Source of the DNA: Aeromonas hydrophila subsp. hydrophila ATCC 7966
Lineage (GTDB): Bacteria; Pseudomonadota; Gammaproteobacteria; Enterobacterales; Aeromonadaceae
Reading direction: 5' to 3'
Length of the DNA: 64,000 nucleotides
NCBI RefSeq assembly: GCF_000014805.1
Contig: NC_008570.1
Location: forward strand, 3,167,001 to 3,231,000
The position numbers and the translations under genes are program-made. The notes under the pieces are model-generated. The model was not told where the DNA came from. It did not search any database and saw only the letters and a program-made list of their open reading frames with translations. Shown here one piece after another: positions 30,014-38,303 of this stretch. Each line of letters begins with the position of its first letter. The first letter of the stretch is position 1.

Positions 30014-30037
30014 GTGTTTTTCAGATCACTTTTTTTC

Positions 30038-30064
30038 TAAAGTTATGGCGATGACCACCGATAA
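30038..30064 (+). promoter_or_regulatory. Sigma28 (FliA) promoter of flgMN
   Basis: TAAAG (30038-30042), 15 bases, then CCGATAA (30058-30064), equal to the FliA consensus TAAAGTTT-N11-GCCGATAA except for the first -10 base. It lies 39 bases before flgM, so the anti-sigma factor is expressed from its target sigma factor in addition to read-through from flgA. Confidence 0.9.
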
Positions 30065-30103
30065 ACAGGTAAGCGAACAGCAAAGCAGACGAAGGTAAAC
30101 ACT

Positions 30104-30424
30104 ATGGCTATTAACAATATCAACAACTTGGCGAACAACCGGTTGCAAAATACCGGGAGCAGCCAGGGTGCCAATACCAAACCAGCGACCTCGTCCCCCG
30201 ATAACCGTGCGGCGACCGTCAAGACCGACTCCGTCTCCTTGACCAGCGAGGCGCAGCAATTGCAACAGATGCAGAAAAACCTCAACTCAGCCTCCACCGG
30301 CAATGAAAGCCGGGTCGAGAGCCTGAAGAAAGCCGTGGCCAATGGTGAATATCAGGTCAACAGCGAAGCTGTGGCCAAGAAGATGTTCAGCTTCGAATCC
30401 AACCTCGACAAGTTGCTGGGATAA
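30104..30424 (+). CDS. flgM: Anti-sigma28 factor FlgM
   Basis: A 106-residue largely disordered protein that holds FliA inactive until hook completion lets it be exported. The N-terminal export half is Asn-rich (MAINNINNLANNRLQNTG). The sigma-binding half has KTDSVSLTSEAQQLQQMQ and, near residue 70, ESRVESLKKAVANGEYQVNSE, the FlgM family core. It is preceded by a sigma28 promoter and ends at the first base of flgN (TAATGG overlap), so it is coupled to its own chaperone. Confidence 0.96.
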   Translation: MAINNINNLANNRLQNTGSSQGANTKPATSSPDNRAATVKTDSVSLTSEAQQLQQMQKNLNSASTGNESRVESLKKAVANGEYQVNSEAVAKKMFSFESNLDKLLG

Positions 30425-30837
30425 TGGATTTACCTTCGCTGCTGCACACTCAAGACGACTACCTCTCCCAGATGCAAGGCTTGCTGGAGGAGGAGTTCAA
30501 CCTGCTCAAGCAGCACCAGGCGCTGGCGCTGCCCGAGCTGGCAGAGCGCAAGCAGAAGCTGCTTGCCGATATTGAAGAGCTGGACAAGGCCATGGCGCTG
30601 CTGCCAGACCTGAAACAGCAACTGAACGCCTACCCCGAGCAGATGCGCACCCTACGTGAGAAACTCGATGCCTGCCAGGAACAGAACGATCTGAACGGGC
30701 GCCTGCTCGAGCTCAGCATCGTCTCCAACCGCCGGCTGGCCAGCTACCTGAGCAAGCTGCGGGATCGCAACTCCCTGACCTATGACGCCAAGGGCAATAC
30801 CCGCTCCGGTACCCGCTCCATCGGCATCAAGGCCTGA
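30424..30837 (+). CDS. flgN: Flagellar export chaperone FlgN
   Basis: A 137-residue, almost wholly helical protein with a coiled-coil pattern (LLEEEFNLLKQHQALALPELAERKQKLLADIEEL), of the FlgN family that escorts FlgK and FlgL to the export gate. The C-terminus (RLASYLSKLRDRNSLTYDAKGNTR) fits the family. It begins within the flgM stop region. A short 57-base gap separates it from the convergent YfcE gene. Unlike the Vibrio arrangement I recall, flgP, flgO and flgT do not follow. Confidence 0.92.
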   Translation: MDLPSLLHTQDDYLSQMQGLLEEEFNLLKQHQALALPELAERKQKLLADIEELDKAMALLPDLKQQLNAYPEQMRTLREKLDACQEQNDLNGRLLELSIVSNRRLASYLSKLRDRNSLTYDAKGNTRSGTRSIGIKA

Positions 30838-30894
30838 TCTCCCCGTTATGACGGCTGGCTGCTCCGCAGCACGACCATCCCCACCCCCTCTCTT

Positions 30895-31437
30895 TTACAG
30901 TTCCAGCCGCATCAGCACTTCGCTGTCCGCACAGGCGTGGATCCCGAGCACCCCATCCTTGTAGCGGCCATAACTTGCCGCCAGATTGCCGCGTGGAAAA
31001 CAGATGGATCCCGGGTTCATCAGCACCAGCTCCCCTTCGCGCTGCAGCACGGGCAAATGGGTGTGACCGCTGATGAACAGGCTGCCGGCAGGGAGCGGCA
31101 CCTCTGCAGGCCGATAGAGATGGCCGTGGCTGACGAACCAGCGCCGACCATCCACCAGCATCTGGTTGTAAGGGGCGGTGATGGGGAAATCCAGCAGCAT
31201 CTGATCCACTTCCGAATCACAGTTGCCCCGTACCGCCATGACGCGGGAAGCCAGCGTATTGAGTCGCTCGGCCACGGCCGCAGGGGCATAGCCCGGCGGC
31301 ACCGGGTTGCGCGGGCCGTGATTGAGCAGATCGCCGAGCAGCAGATAGTGATCCGGCTGCCAGGGGGCAAGCTGGTCCAGCACCCGCTCCAGCGCACTCA
31401 GGCTGCCGTGCAGGTCGGAAAGAATGGCAATTTTCAT
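30895..31437 (-). CDS. yfcE: YfcE-family metallophosphodiesterase
   Basis: A 180-residue calcineurin-like phosphodiesterase of the MJ0936/YfcE group. Metal-ligand motifs appear in order: LSDLHGS (residues 5-11), LLGDLLNHGPRN (about 34-45), RGNCDSEVD (about 75-83), VSHGHLY and SGHTHLP. The protein is collinear with E. coli YfcE, which hydrolyses phosphodiester substrates in vitro; the natural substrate is unknown. It lies 10 bases after the convergent-strand binding-protein gene in the same direction, so the two may be co-transcribed. Confidence 0.95.
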   Translation of the reverse strand: MKIAILSDLHGSLSALERVLDQLAPWQPDHYLLLGDLLNHGPRNPVPPGYAPAAVAERLNTLASRVMAVRGNCDSEVDQMLLDFPITAPYNQMLVDGRRWFVSHGHLYRPAEVPLPAGSLFISGHTHLPVLQREGELVLMNPGSICFPRGNLAASYGRYKDGVLGIHACADSEVLMRLEL

Positions 31438-31447
31438 GGCAAGCTCC

Positions 31448-33085
31448 TTACTGCTGGCTGAAGTAGAGATCCTTGGTGGCGATCGCTCCCTTGAGGTTCT
31501 GCACCGGCAGGCCGCGCAAGGTGGGATCCACCAGCCGCATCTGGTTGTAGTGATAGACGGGAATGGCCGGCATCTCGTCCATCAGCAGTTGTTCGGCCTG
31601 GTGGTAGAGCCCGGTCCGGGCATTGCCATCCAGGGTATCAGCCGCCTGCTGCAGCAAGCCGTCGAAAGTCGGGTTGCAGTAACCACTCTCGTTCTGGGGA
31701 TCCTGGCAACGGAAACTGTTGAGCATGGCGGAGGGCTCCACGTAATCCCCGAACAGGAAGGAGCGGGCCAGCATGAAATCACCGCTGTCTTTGGCCACCT
31801 GATAGGCATTCCACTCCATGTTGCTGAGCGTCACTTCGACCCCCAGCGGCTTCCACATGGATGCGACCGCCAGCGCCAGCTTCTTGTGATTCTCCGAGGT
31901 GTTGTAGGTGAGCGTCAGCTTGAGAGGGTGCTGACTGTCATAGCCCGCCTGTGCCAGCAGCGCCGCCGCCTTGGCCAACCGGGTCGGCTGATCCTGCAGG
32001 GCCAGGGGGGAGCTCAGCGCCTCGTAGCCCGGCATGCCGGGCAGCAGCGACCAAGCGGCCTGCTCTCCCTGCCCGCTGACCTTCTCGGTCAACAAGTGCC
32101 GATCGATGGTCATGGCCAGCGCCTGGCGCACTCGCACATCCTGCAGCTCGGGGCGACGCAGGTTGAAGGTGTAGAGGTAGGTGCCCAATAACGGCAATCC
32201 CCAGATCCGCTCGGGGGTCGCCTCCTTGGTCTTCTGGTAATACTCCAGCGCCACCTTGTTGGTGAGCTGGATCTCCCCCGCCTCGTAGCGCAGCCGCTCG
32301 GCATGCTGGGAGGCAAGCGGCAGGTAGGTCACCCGCTGGATCCGGGTGTGGGCATCATCCCAGTACTGGACGTTGCGCTCGGCCTCGATGCGCTCATTGG
32401 GCACCCAGTTCACCAGCTTGTAGGCACCGTTGCTGACAAGCTTGCCAGGCTGGGTCCACTGCTTGCCGAACTGGCTGATGGCCTTCTGATTGACCGGCAC
32501 GAAGGGGCGCTGGCTTATCAGTTGCAGGAAGTAGGGCACAGGCCGCTCCAGCGTCACTTTGAGGATCTGGTCACTTTCCGCCTCCACCCCCAGGGTGTTG
32601 AGATCCAGCGCGCCGGCGTAGATGGACTGGGCATTGTTGATGCCGGTCGCCAGCAGCAGGCCGGCTGAGGGCGAGGCCTGGGCCGGATCCAGCAGACGGC
32701 GCCAGGCATAGACGAAATCGGCGGCGGTGAGCGCGTCACCATTGGACCACTTGAGCTGGGGGCGCAGGAAGAAACGCCAGACCAGCCCGTCCTCGCTGGT
32801 CTCCCAGCGCTGGGCCTGGGCCGGCACGATCCGCCCCTGCCCATCTTCGCTCACCAGCCCCTCGAACAAGTCCACCAGCACCACTTCACCGGGGAAACCG
32901 GAGCGGATCTGGGCCGGATCGAGGGACTCGGGTTCGGCGCCATTGCCCTTGACCAGGGTCTGGCGATCAGACAGCGCAGGCTCCTGGGATACCGTGGTCG
33001 CCTGCAGCGGCGGCGCCAGCAGCAGACCCAGCAGCAAGGGAGAGAGCCAGCGACGGGCTGGCCGGGAAGCGGGGCACAAAACCAT
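31448..33085 (-). CDS. OppA-family periplasmic oligopeptide-binding protein
   Basis: A 545-residue solute-binding protein (SBP_bac_5 family) with a signal peptide ending near residue 27 (LLLGLLLAPPLQA). Family motifs: GNGAEPESLDPAQIRSGFPG, LFEGLVSEDGQGRIVPAQA, LKWSNGDALTAADFVYAWRR near residue 110, and GAYKLVNWVPNERI near 215. These resemble OppA and MppA. No permease or ATPase gene is adjacent, so it either serves a transporter encoded elsewhere or binds murein peptides. The start at 33085 has GAGG 8 bases upstream; the longer frame has no signal peptide. Confidence 0.9.
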   Translation of the reverse strand: MVLCPASRPARRWLSPLLLGLLLAPPLQATTVSQEPALSDRQTLVKGNGAEPESLDPAQIRSGFPGEVVLVDLFEGLVSEDGQGRIVPAQAQRWETSEDGLVWRFFLRPQLKWSNGDALTAADFVYAWRRLLDPAQASPSAGLLLATGINNAQSIYAGALDLNTLGVEAESDQILKVTLERPVPYFLQLISQRPFVPVNQKAISQFGKQWTQPGKLVSNGAYKLVNWVPNERIEAERNVQYWDDAHTRIQRVTYLPLASQHAERLRYEAGEIQLTNKVALEYYQKTKEATPERIWGLPLLGTYLYTFNLRRPELQDVRVRQALAMTIDRHLLTEKVSGQGEQAAWSLLPGMPGYEALSSPLALQDQPTRLAKAAALLAQAGYDSQHPLKLTLTYNTSENHKKLALAVASMWKPLGVEVTLSNMEWNAYQVAKDSGDFMLARSFLFGDYVEPSAMLNSFRCQDPQNESGYCNPTFDGLLQQAADTLDGNARTGLYHQAEQLLMDEMPAIPVYHYNQMRLVDPTLRGLPVQNLKGAIATKDLYFSQQ

Positions 33086-33206
33086 GACATAAACCTCGTT
33101 CAAAACACTTATTTCAAGAAGGGGGAAGGCCGGCGGCGCGCCTGAATACGAATGCATGATGCCGCGCTTGTTATCCCCGAAGACGCCCCGTATTGTATCG
33201 GGCTTG

Positions 33207-33240
33207 CCCAAGAGATGGAGTCTCTCGGGCTATTTTTTTC
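33207..33240 (+). terminator. Intrinsic-terminator-like hairpin upstream of the DMT transporter gene
   Basis: CCCAAGAGA and TCTCTCGGG (one mismatch) around TGGAG are followed by TATTTTTTT, reading as a terminator on the plus strand. No plus-strand gene lies upstream: the previous 2.3 kb is coded on the minus strand. It is 71 bases before the transporter ATG, so it could be an attenuator in that gene's leader or a block to antisense read-through. Confidence 0.6.
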
Positions 33241-33310
33241 CGTAGTTTTTTATGAGGTGCGAGCGGTTGTCGCCTGCGTCCTTCATCTGGCTACATTTTC
33301 AGGAGTTTTT

Positions 33311-34216
33311 ATGGGGTACGAGTGGCTGGCACTGGCAGCAGCCAGTTTATGGGCGGTCGCTGCCCTCATCTCCGTCAAACCGGCGCGCCACCTGGGGGCT
33401 TTTGCCTATAGCCGCTGGCGCATGTTGCTGGTCAGCCTGATGCTGGGGTCGGCCAGTCTGGCTACCGGCGGCTGGCAGACCTTGACCCAGAGTGCCCTGC
33501 CCCTGCTGGCACTGTCGGGCTTGATCGGCATCTTCGTTGGTGACACTGCCCTGTTTGCCTGCATGAACCGGCTGGGGCCAAGACGCAGCGGCCTGCTGTT
33601 CTCCTGCCATGCCCTCTTCTCCGCCCTGCTCGGCCTCTGGCTGTTTGGCGAGCAGCTCGGTGGCTGGCGACTGGTGGGGGCCATGCTGGTCTTTGCCGGT
33701 GTCATGCTGGCCATCCTGTTCGGTCGCCGTGGCAATGCTCAGCAGAATGAATGGGAACAGGTGCGCGGCCATCTCGTCATCGGCATCGGTCTGGGCCTGA
33801 CCGCCGCCTTCTGCCAGAGCCTGGGTGCCATCATCGCCAAACCGGTGATGATGAGTGGCACCGTGGATGCGATCAGCGCCTCCGGCATCCGCATGGGCAG
33901 CGCCCTGCTGGCCCACTGCACCCTGCGGGCGCTGAGAGTGCCGCTGTCATTGCCGCACAACCCCATCAACCGCCAGGTATTGGGGATGATCGGCATCAAC
34001 GGCTTTCTGGCGATGGCCATGGGCATGACGCTGATCCTGGTCGCCTTGCGCCAGGGGGACGTCGGCATGGTGGCGATCCTCTCCTCCACCACGCCGGTCA
34101 TTCTGCTGCCACTGCTGTGGTGGCACTCGGGGCAGCGCCCTTCCCTGGCGGCCTGGGCCGGCGCCCTGCTGGCGACCCTGGGCACCACGCTGGTACTGGG
34201 AGCCAGCGGACACTGA
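33311..34216 (+). CDS. EamA/DMT-family membrane transporter
   Basis: A 301-residue protein with ten predicted membrane helices in two EamA repeats: residues about 3-140 (MGYEWLALAAASLWAVAALI ... LVGAMLVFAGVMLAILFG) and 155-298 (LVIGIGLGLTAAFCQSLGAI ... WAGALLATLGTTLVLGA). The second repeat carries LRQGDVGMVAILSSTTPVILLPLLWW, typical of the superfamily. It probably exports a metabolite, but the substrate cannot be told. AGGAG 5 bases before the ATG at 33311 fixes the start. It diverges from the OppA-like gene and has a terminator-like hairpin in its leader. Confidence 0.88.
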   Translation: MGYEWLALAAASLWAVAALISVKPARHLGAFAYSRWRMLLVSLMLGSASLATGGWQTLTQSALPLLALSGLIGIFVGDTALFACMNRLGPRRSGLLFSCHALFSALLGLWLFGEQLGGWRLVGAMLVFAGVMLAILFGRRGNAQQNEWEQVRGHLVIGIGLGLTAAFCQSLGAIIAKPVMMSGTVDAISASGIRMGSALLAHCTLRALRVPLSLPHNPINRQVLGMIGINGFLAMAMGMTLILVALRQGDVGMVAILSSTTPVILLPLLWWHSGQRPSLAAWAGALLATLGTTLVLGASGH

Positions 34217-34227
34217 CTCCTGAAGGG

Positions 34228-34920
34228 TCAGAACCGGGCGATCTCGTCGGCGGTCAGCTCGCGATATTCGCCCGGTGCCAGCTCTTCATCCAGCGTCAGG
34301 CCGCCCACCCGCTCCCGGTGCAGTCCCACCACCTTGTTGCCGATGGCGGCAAACATCCGCTTCACCTGATGGTACTTGCCCTCGTGGATGGTCAGACGCG
34401 CCTCGCACTCACCCAGGATCTCCAGCTGGGCCGGCCGGGTCTTCTCGGTCTCGCTGCGCAGCAACACCCCTTCGGCAAACAGCGCGATGGCATCCGGGCT
34501 GACCGGGTCTGCCAGCCAGACATGGTAAGTCTTGGCACACTCGTGACGGGGGGAAGTGATGCGATGGGACCACTGACCGTCGTCGGTCACCAGCACCAGA
34601 CCGGTGGTGTCGAGATCGAGCCGACCCACCACGTGCAGCTTGCCCATGGCCGGCTCATCCATCAGGAAGAACACGGTGGGGTGATCCGGGTCTTCGTTGG
34701 AGCAGACATACCCTTCCGGCTTGTGCAGCATGAAGTAGCGGTTGCGCTGATCCAGGGTCAAGGTGACACCGTCAAATTCCACCTGGCTCTGCTCGTTGAT
34801 GTGGAAGGCGGGCTGCTTGACCACGATACCGTCCACCATCACCTCTCCCTGCCGGATCAGTTTGCCCGCCAGCGAGCGGGTCAAGTCGGAACAATCGCAA
34901 AGAAATTTATCGAGCCGCAT
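34228..34920 (-). CDS. rsuA: 16S rRNA pseudouridine-516 synthase
   Basis: A 230-residue enzyme isomerising U516 of 16S rRNA. An N-terminal S4 RNA-binding domain (MRLDKFLCDCSDLTRSLAGK) precedes the RsuA-type catalytic domain, with the nucleophilic Asp in GRLDLDTTGLVLVTDDGQWSH and the C-terminal EGKYHQVKRMFAAIGNKV. It is collinear with E. coli RsuA. The ATG at 34920 is preceded by GAGG at 6 bases; a TTG two codons upstream is not needed. It converges on the transporter gene. Confidence 0.97.
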   Translation of the reverse strand: MRLDKFLCDCSDLTRSLAGKLIRQGEVMVDGIVVKQPAFHINEQSQVEFDGVTLTLDQRNRYFMLHKPEGYVCSNEDPDHPTVFFLMDEPAMGKLHVVGRLDLDTTGLVLVTDDGQWSHRITSPRHECAKTYHVWLADPVSPDAIALFAEGVLLRSETEKTRPAQLEILGECEARLTIHEGKYHQVKRMFAAIGNKVVGLHRERVGGLTLDEELAPGEYRELTADEIARF

Positions 34921-35094
34921 GCACAACCTCAGAGTCCATCAAGAAAGGGGCGTCATTATATCGGCCGGGGCCGACAACTCCAGCACTAAGCGCCGCGGCC
35001 GCCACGCATGTCGCCATGACGAACCGGGGCGCCGGTGTTAGACTGCCAACAGAGGGCCTAACGTTACGCATAATAATAAAGTTCAGGAAGCCGT

Positions 35095-36291
35095 ATGAAG
35101 TCGCAAACACCTCATCCCGTTATTCCCGTCAACCAGCTGCAACCCGGCATGTACGTGATCGCCATCATCAGCCAGACCGGCGGCATGGAGATTGCCCAGA
35201 TGGGGCTGGTGACCACCCGCCAGCAGATCAACGATCTGGTCAAGCGCGGCGTACTCACGGTGCGAGTCGATCTCGCCCGCAGCAAACTGCCCGGCATCGA
35301 GCAGGTCATCTCCCCCGACCCGGCCATCTCCCCGGCCAGCACCCAGCGACCCTCCGGCAGTGGTAACGGCGAGGGGCGCGAGCTCAAGATCCGCCGGCTT
35401 TATCAGGAGGCCCGCGAGCTGCAAGGCAAGTTCATCCGCCATCTCAAGGCGGGGGAGCCCATCGACATCACGCCGCTGGCGGCGGTCGCCGAGGAGATGG
35501 TGGACACCATGTTCACCCACGGTGACGCCATGCTCTGTCTGGCCCGCATTCGCGCCAAGGATGCCTACCTGATGGAGCACTCGATGAACGTCGCCATCCT
35601 GCTGGCGAACTTCGGCCGCTATCTGGACCTGGATCGCAGCGTGCTCAAGGAGCTGACCCTGGGCGGCTTGCTGCACGACGTGGGCAAGATCATGACCCCG
35701 GACGAGGTGCTCAACAAGCCGGGCAAGCTCACCGACGAGGAGTTCGCCGTCATGCGCCAGCACGTGGTGCACAGCTACGAGATCCTGAGCAACACCCCCG
35801 GCATCACCGCCACCATGCTGGAGGTGGCCGCCAACCATCACGAACGGCTCGACGGCACCGGTTACCCGCAGCGGCTCAAAGGCGAACAGCTCTCGCTCTA
35901 TACCCGCATGAGCGGCATCGTCGATGTCTATGACGCCGTCACCGCGGATCGGGTCTACAAGCAGGGCATGCAGCCGACCCAGGCCTTTCGCATTCTGCTC
36001 AAGGGGATCAACCACCACTTCGATGCCGAACTGGTCACCAAGTTCATCAAGTGCATGGGGGTCTATCCGGTGGGGACGCTGGTGCAGCTCTCCAACCAGC
36101 GGCTGGCCATCGTCATGCAGCGCAATCCCCATGAGCCGCTCAAACCGGTGGTGAAGGTGATCTATCACGGGACCCAGCGCCACTACCTCGAGGTGCAGTG
36201 GCTGGATCTGGCCAAGAACGGGGTGCAGGAAACCATCGAGAGCACGGTCGATCCCAAGGAGTTCGGCATCAACCTCGCCAACTTCGTCTAG
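35095..36291 (+). CDS. HD-GYP cyclic-di-GMP phosphodiesterase
   Basis: A 398-residue cytosolic protein: N-terminal DUF3391 (residues about 5-110, VNQLQPGMYVIAII) and a full HD-GYP domain (about 135-330). Catalytic motifs are LLHDVGKIMTPDEVLNKPGKL (HD near residue 200), the metal-site His in MRQHVVHSYEIL, and the diagnostic HHERLDGTGYPQ near residue 250. This predicts hydrolysis of c-di-GMP to GMP, lowering the signal that would inhibit FlrA-type activators. It has no membrane segment or receiver domain. It overlaps the convergent small gene by 4 bases. Confidence 0.94.
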   Translation: MKSQTPHPVIPVNQLQPGMYVIAIISQTGGMEIAQMGLVTTRQQINDLVKRGVLTVRVDLARSKLPGIEQVISPDPAISPASTQRPSGSGNGEGRELKIRRLYQEARELQGKFIRHLKAGEPIDITPLAAVAEEMVDTMFTHGDAMLCLARIRAKDAYLMEHSMNVAILLANFGRYLDLDRSVLKELTLGGLLHDVGKIMTPDEVLNKPGKLTDEEFAVMRQHVVHSYEILSNTPGITATMLEVAANHHERLDGTGYPQRLKGEQLSLYTRMSGIVDVYDAVTADRVYKQGMQPTQAFRILLKGINHHFDAELVTKFIKCMGVYPVGTLVQLSNQRLAIVMQRNPHEPLKPVVKVIYHGTQRHYLEVQWLDLAKNGVQETIESTVDPKEFGINLANFV

Positions 36292-36476
36292 TCGGCATCC
36301 CCCTCCCGCAACCGCTCGGTGCAGTGCTGGATGAGGAACTCCTCATCCAGCGGTGACAAATCAAAGCGGATGCAGGCCTCTTCGATGGCCCGGATGTTGT
36401 GTTGATGGTGCTCGCTGAGCCAGCGCACGGCGCGGCGCAGATCTTCACCATGGGGCAGCAGGGTATGGTCGCTCAT
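36288..36476 (-). CDS. Small conserved acidic protein of unknown function
   Basis: A 62-residue soluble protein (MSDHTLLPHGEDLRRAVRWL ... LDEEFLIQHCTERLREGDAD), predicted mainly helical. I recall similar short proteins in other aquatic gammaproteobacteria but no function. The ATG is preceded by AGGTGCCCC, only a moderate ribosome site. Its stop overlaps the last bases of the convergent HD-GYP gene. The coherent hydrophobic pattern and conserved-looking HGEDLRRAVRWL core argue for a real gene. Confidence 0.7.
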   Translation of the reverse strand: MSDHTLLPHGEDLRRAVRWLSEHHQHNIRAIEEACIRFDLSPLDEEFLIQHCTERLREGDAD

Positions 36477-36575
36477 GGGGCACCTCCGATCAGCTATCGA
36501 TAGTGGCCCGTCACAGCGGGCCCTCTCTTCTAGCTTAGCCCGCCTGCCGCCCCTTCATCCTGCCTTCAAGCAGGC

Positions 36576-37226
36576 TCAGGCAAACGCCCGCTGCCAATCC
36601 TGATCAAACTTCGCCAGCGCCGCGTCTACCGCCGGTACTCTCAGCAGCTGTTCGGCCACATCGAGCGGCAATGTGATGGACTGGCAACCTGCCAGCAGGC
36701 AGTCAAGCGCCTGGCGCGGAGTGCGGAACGATGCCGCCAGCACCTTGCTGTGCGGCGCATGCAGCGCCAGCAGCTGTTGCAGCTCCTGTACGGTGGCGAT
36801 GCCATCGCCACCCTGGGCATCCAGCCGGTTGACGTAGGGCGCCACGTATTCCGCCCCCGCCACCGCCGCCAGCCAGCCCTGCAGCGGGGTATAGACCGCC
36901 GTGCCCAGAGTCGGCACCCCGTTGGCCGTCAGGGTTTTGATGGCCGCCAGCCCCTCTTCACATACTGGGATCTTGATCACCAGGTCCCGGTCCAGCTCAC
37001 GCAGGGCAAATGCCTCGCGCACCATCTCGGTTTCGGTTTTGGCCATCACCTGGGCAAACAGCCGGGCCTTGGGACCCAGCACCTCCCGCAGGGCGGGCAG
37101 CAGCTCGGTCAGCGGCATGCCGCCTGCCGCGGTAATGGACGGGTTGGTGGTGACGCCGGCCAGCGGCAGGATCCGTGACCAGCGGCGCACCGCAGCCACA
37201 TCGGCAGTATCGAGATAAAGCTCCAT
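36576..37226 (-). CDS. fsa: Fructose-6-phosphate aldolase (transaldolase-like FSA)
   Basis: A 216-residue class I aldolase of the FSA branch of the transaldolase family. The Schiff-base Lys is in [13 protein letters not shown] near residue 86 and the FSA-specific Gln is in LFAQVMA near residue 59. [17 protein letters not shown] and the C-terminal [14 protein letters not shown] match E. coli FsaA. It cleaves fructose-6-phosphate or 1-deoxy-ketose-6-phosphates to G3P plus dihydroxyacetone or hydroxyacetone. A good Shine-Dalgarno (AAGGAG) fixes the start. It diverges from the glycyl-radical pair and shares an FNR box with it, so the three probably act together. Confidence 0.96.
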   Translation of the reverse strand: MELYLDTADVAAVRRWSRILPLAGVTTNPSITAAGGMPLTELLPALREVLGPKARLFAQVMAKTETEMVREAFALRELDRDLVIKIPVCEEGLAAIKTLTANGVPTLGTAVYTPLQGWLAAVAGAEYVAPYVNRLDAQGGDGIATVQELQQLLALHAPHSKVLAASFRTPRQALDCLLAGCQSITLPLDVAEQLLRVPAVDAALAKFDQDWQRAFA

Positions 37227-37290
37227 CTCTGACTCCTTAATGGGATGTTCAATCTGTCGCCATTCTAGCGAGATAACATCCGCACATTGT

Positions 37291-37304
37291 TTGATCAAAA
37301 TCAA
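37291..37304. promoter_or_regulatory. FNR box shared by divergent fsa and ybiY promoters
   Basis: TTGATCAAAATCAA is a perfect match to the FNR consensus TTGAT-N4-ATCAA. Twenty-three bases separate it from a TAGAAT -10 on each side: 37328-37333 on the plus strand (ybiY) and 37262-37267 on the minus strand (fsa). The box centre is therefore near -42 for both promoters, the class II activator position, so both units should be induced without oxygen. Confidence 0.88.
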
Positions 37305-37309
37305 ATCAG

Positions 37310-37323
37310 CTTTCGAACGAAAG
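37310..37323. promoter_or_regulatory. Candidate DeoR-family operator
   Basis: CTTTCGAACGAAAG is an inverted repeat lying between the FNR box and the ybiY -10. DeoR-family sugar regulators (GlpR, AgaR, SrlR types) commonly bind repeats of TTTCG or CGAAA. The regulator encoded downstream of ybiW is the obvious candidate; this link is inferred. Confidence 0.5.
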
Positions 37324-37354
37324 AAAATAGAATGCAAAAACAAAAGGAGGCGGT

Positions 37355-38251
37355 ATGATTTTCGACCTGCAACGCTATTCAACTCACGATGGCCCCGGCA
37401 TTCGCACCCTGGTGTTTCTCAAGGGGTGCTCGCTGGCCTGTCGCTGGTGTCAAAACCCGGAAAGCCGCTCTCCCAAGCCGGACATACTACTCGACCGGCG
37501 CCAATGCATCGAGGGATGCCGGCTCTGCAGCGACGCCTGCCCGGCAATCTTGCGTGACAGCCAGGGTGTCCAGCTCACCCGCTCAGCCCTGCGCAATCAA
37601 GATGTGGAACGGCTGCGCGGCCTCTGCCCCAGCGAAGCGCTGCAGGTGTGCGGCCGGGAGGAGAGTCTGGACACCCTGATGGCCACCATCCTGCGGGATC
37701 GCCCCTTCTTCGAGCGCAGCGGCGGCGGGGTTACCCTCTCCGGCGGCGAGCCCTTCATGCAGCCCGAATTTGCCGCCAACCTGCTGGCCCGCTGCAAGGC
37801 CGAGGGGCTGCATACCGCGGTGGAAAGTTGTCTGCACGTGCCCTGGCACCAGATTGAACCTAGCCTCCCCCATCTCGACCTGCTGCTGGCGGATCTCAAG
37901 CATGTGGATGAGGAACGCTTCTTCGACTGGACCCGCGGCAAGGTCGCCCTGCCCCTGGCCAACCTCAAGCGTCTGGCCGAGCGCGGCGTGGCCATGCAGA
38001 TCCGGGTGCCGCTCATCCCCGGTTTCAATGCCGACCGCGCCTCCATCGAGGCCATCACCCAAGCTGCCGCCCGCCTCGGCACTGTGCAGGAGATCCACTT
38101 TCTCCCCTACCACACCCTGGGCGCGGGCAAGTACGCCCTGCTCGACCAACCCTATCAGGCCCCCCTGCAGCCACTCGATGACCCGGCACTACTCGCCTTT
38201 GCCCATGAGTGTGCCCGTGCGCAGGGGCTGACCCCGCTCACCCGGGGCTAG
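37355..38251 (+). CDS. ybiY: Glycyl-radical-enzyme activase (YbiY/PflC type)
   Basis: A 298-residue radical SAM enzyme that installs the glycyl radical on its partner, encoded next. The radical SAM cysteines are in [15 protein letters not shown] (C30, C34, C37 region). A second cysteine cluster follows, [13 protein letters not shown] near residues 50-62, with further cysteines in [12 protein letters not shown], as in activases with auxiliary iron-sulfur clusters. [12 protein letters not shown] near residue 130 is the SAM-binding GGE motif. It closely parallels E. coli YbiY. GGAGG 6 bases before the ATG supports the start. It needs anaerobic conditions, consistent with the FNR box. Confidence 0.94.
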   Translation: MIFDLQRYSTHDGPGIRTLVFLKGCSLACRWCQNPESRSPKPDILLDRRQCIEGCRLCSDACPAILRDSQGVQLTRSALRNQDVERLRGLCPSEALQVCGREESLDTLMATILRDRPFFERSGGGVTLSGGEPFMQPEFAANLLARCKAEGLHTAVESCLHVPWHQIEPSLPHLDLLLADLKHVDEERFFDWTRGKVALPLANLKRLAERGVAMQIRVPLIPGFNADRASIEAITQAAARLGTVQEIHFLPYHTLGAGKYALLDQPYQAPLQPLDDPALLAFAHECARAQGLTPLTRG

Positions 38252-38303
38252 CAACACCCCATGACATCAGCCACTCACAGCCCAATGACCAGAGGATAAG
38301 ACC

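Noticed and set aside
33152..33310. Longer transporter N-terminus starting before 33311
   Set aside because: The upstream codons cover a terminator-like hairpin and lack a ribosome site; AGGAG directly precedes the ATG at 33311.
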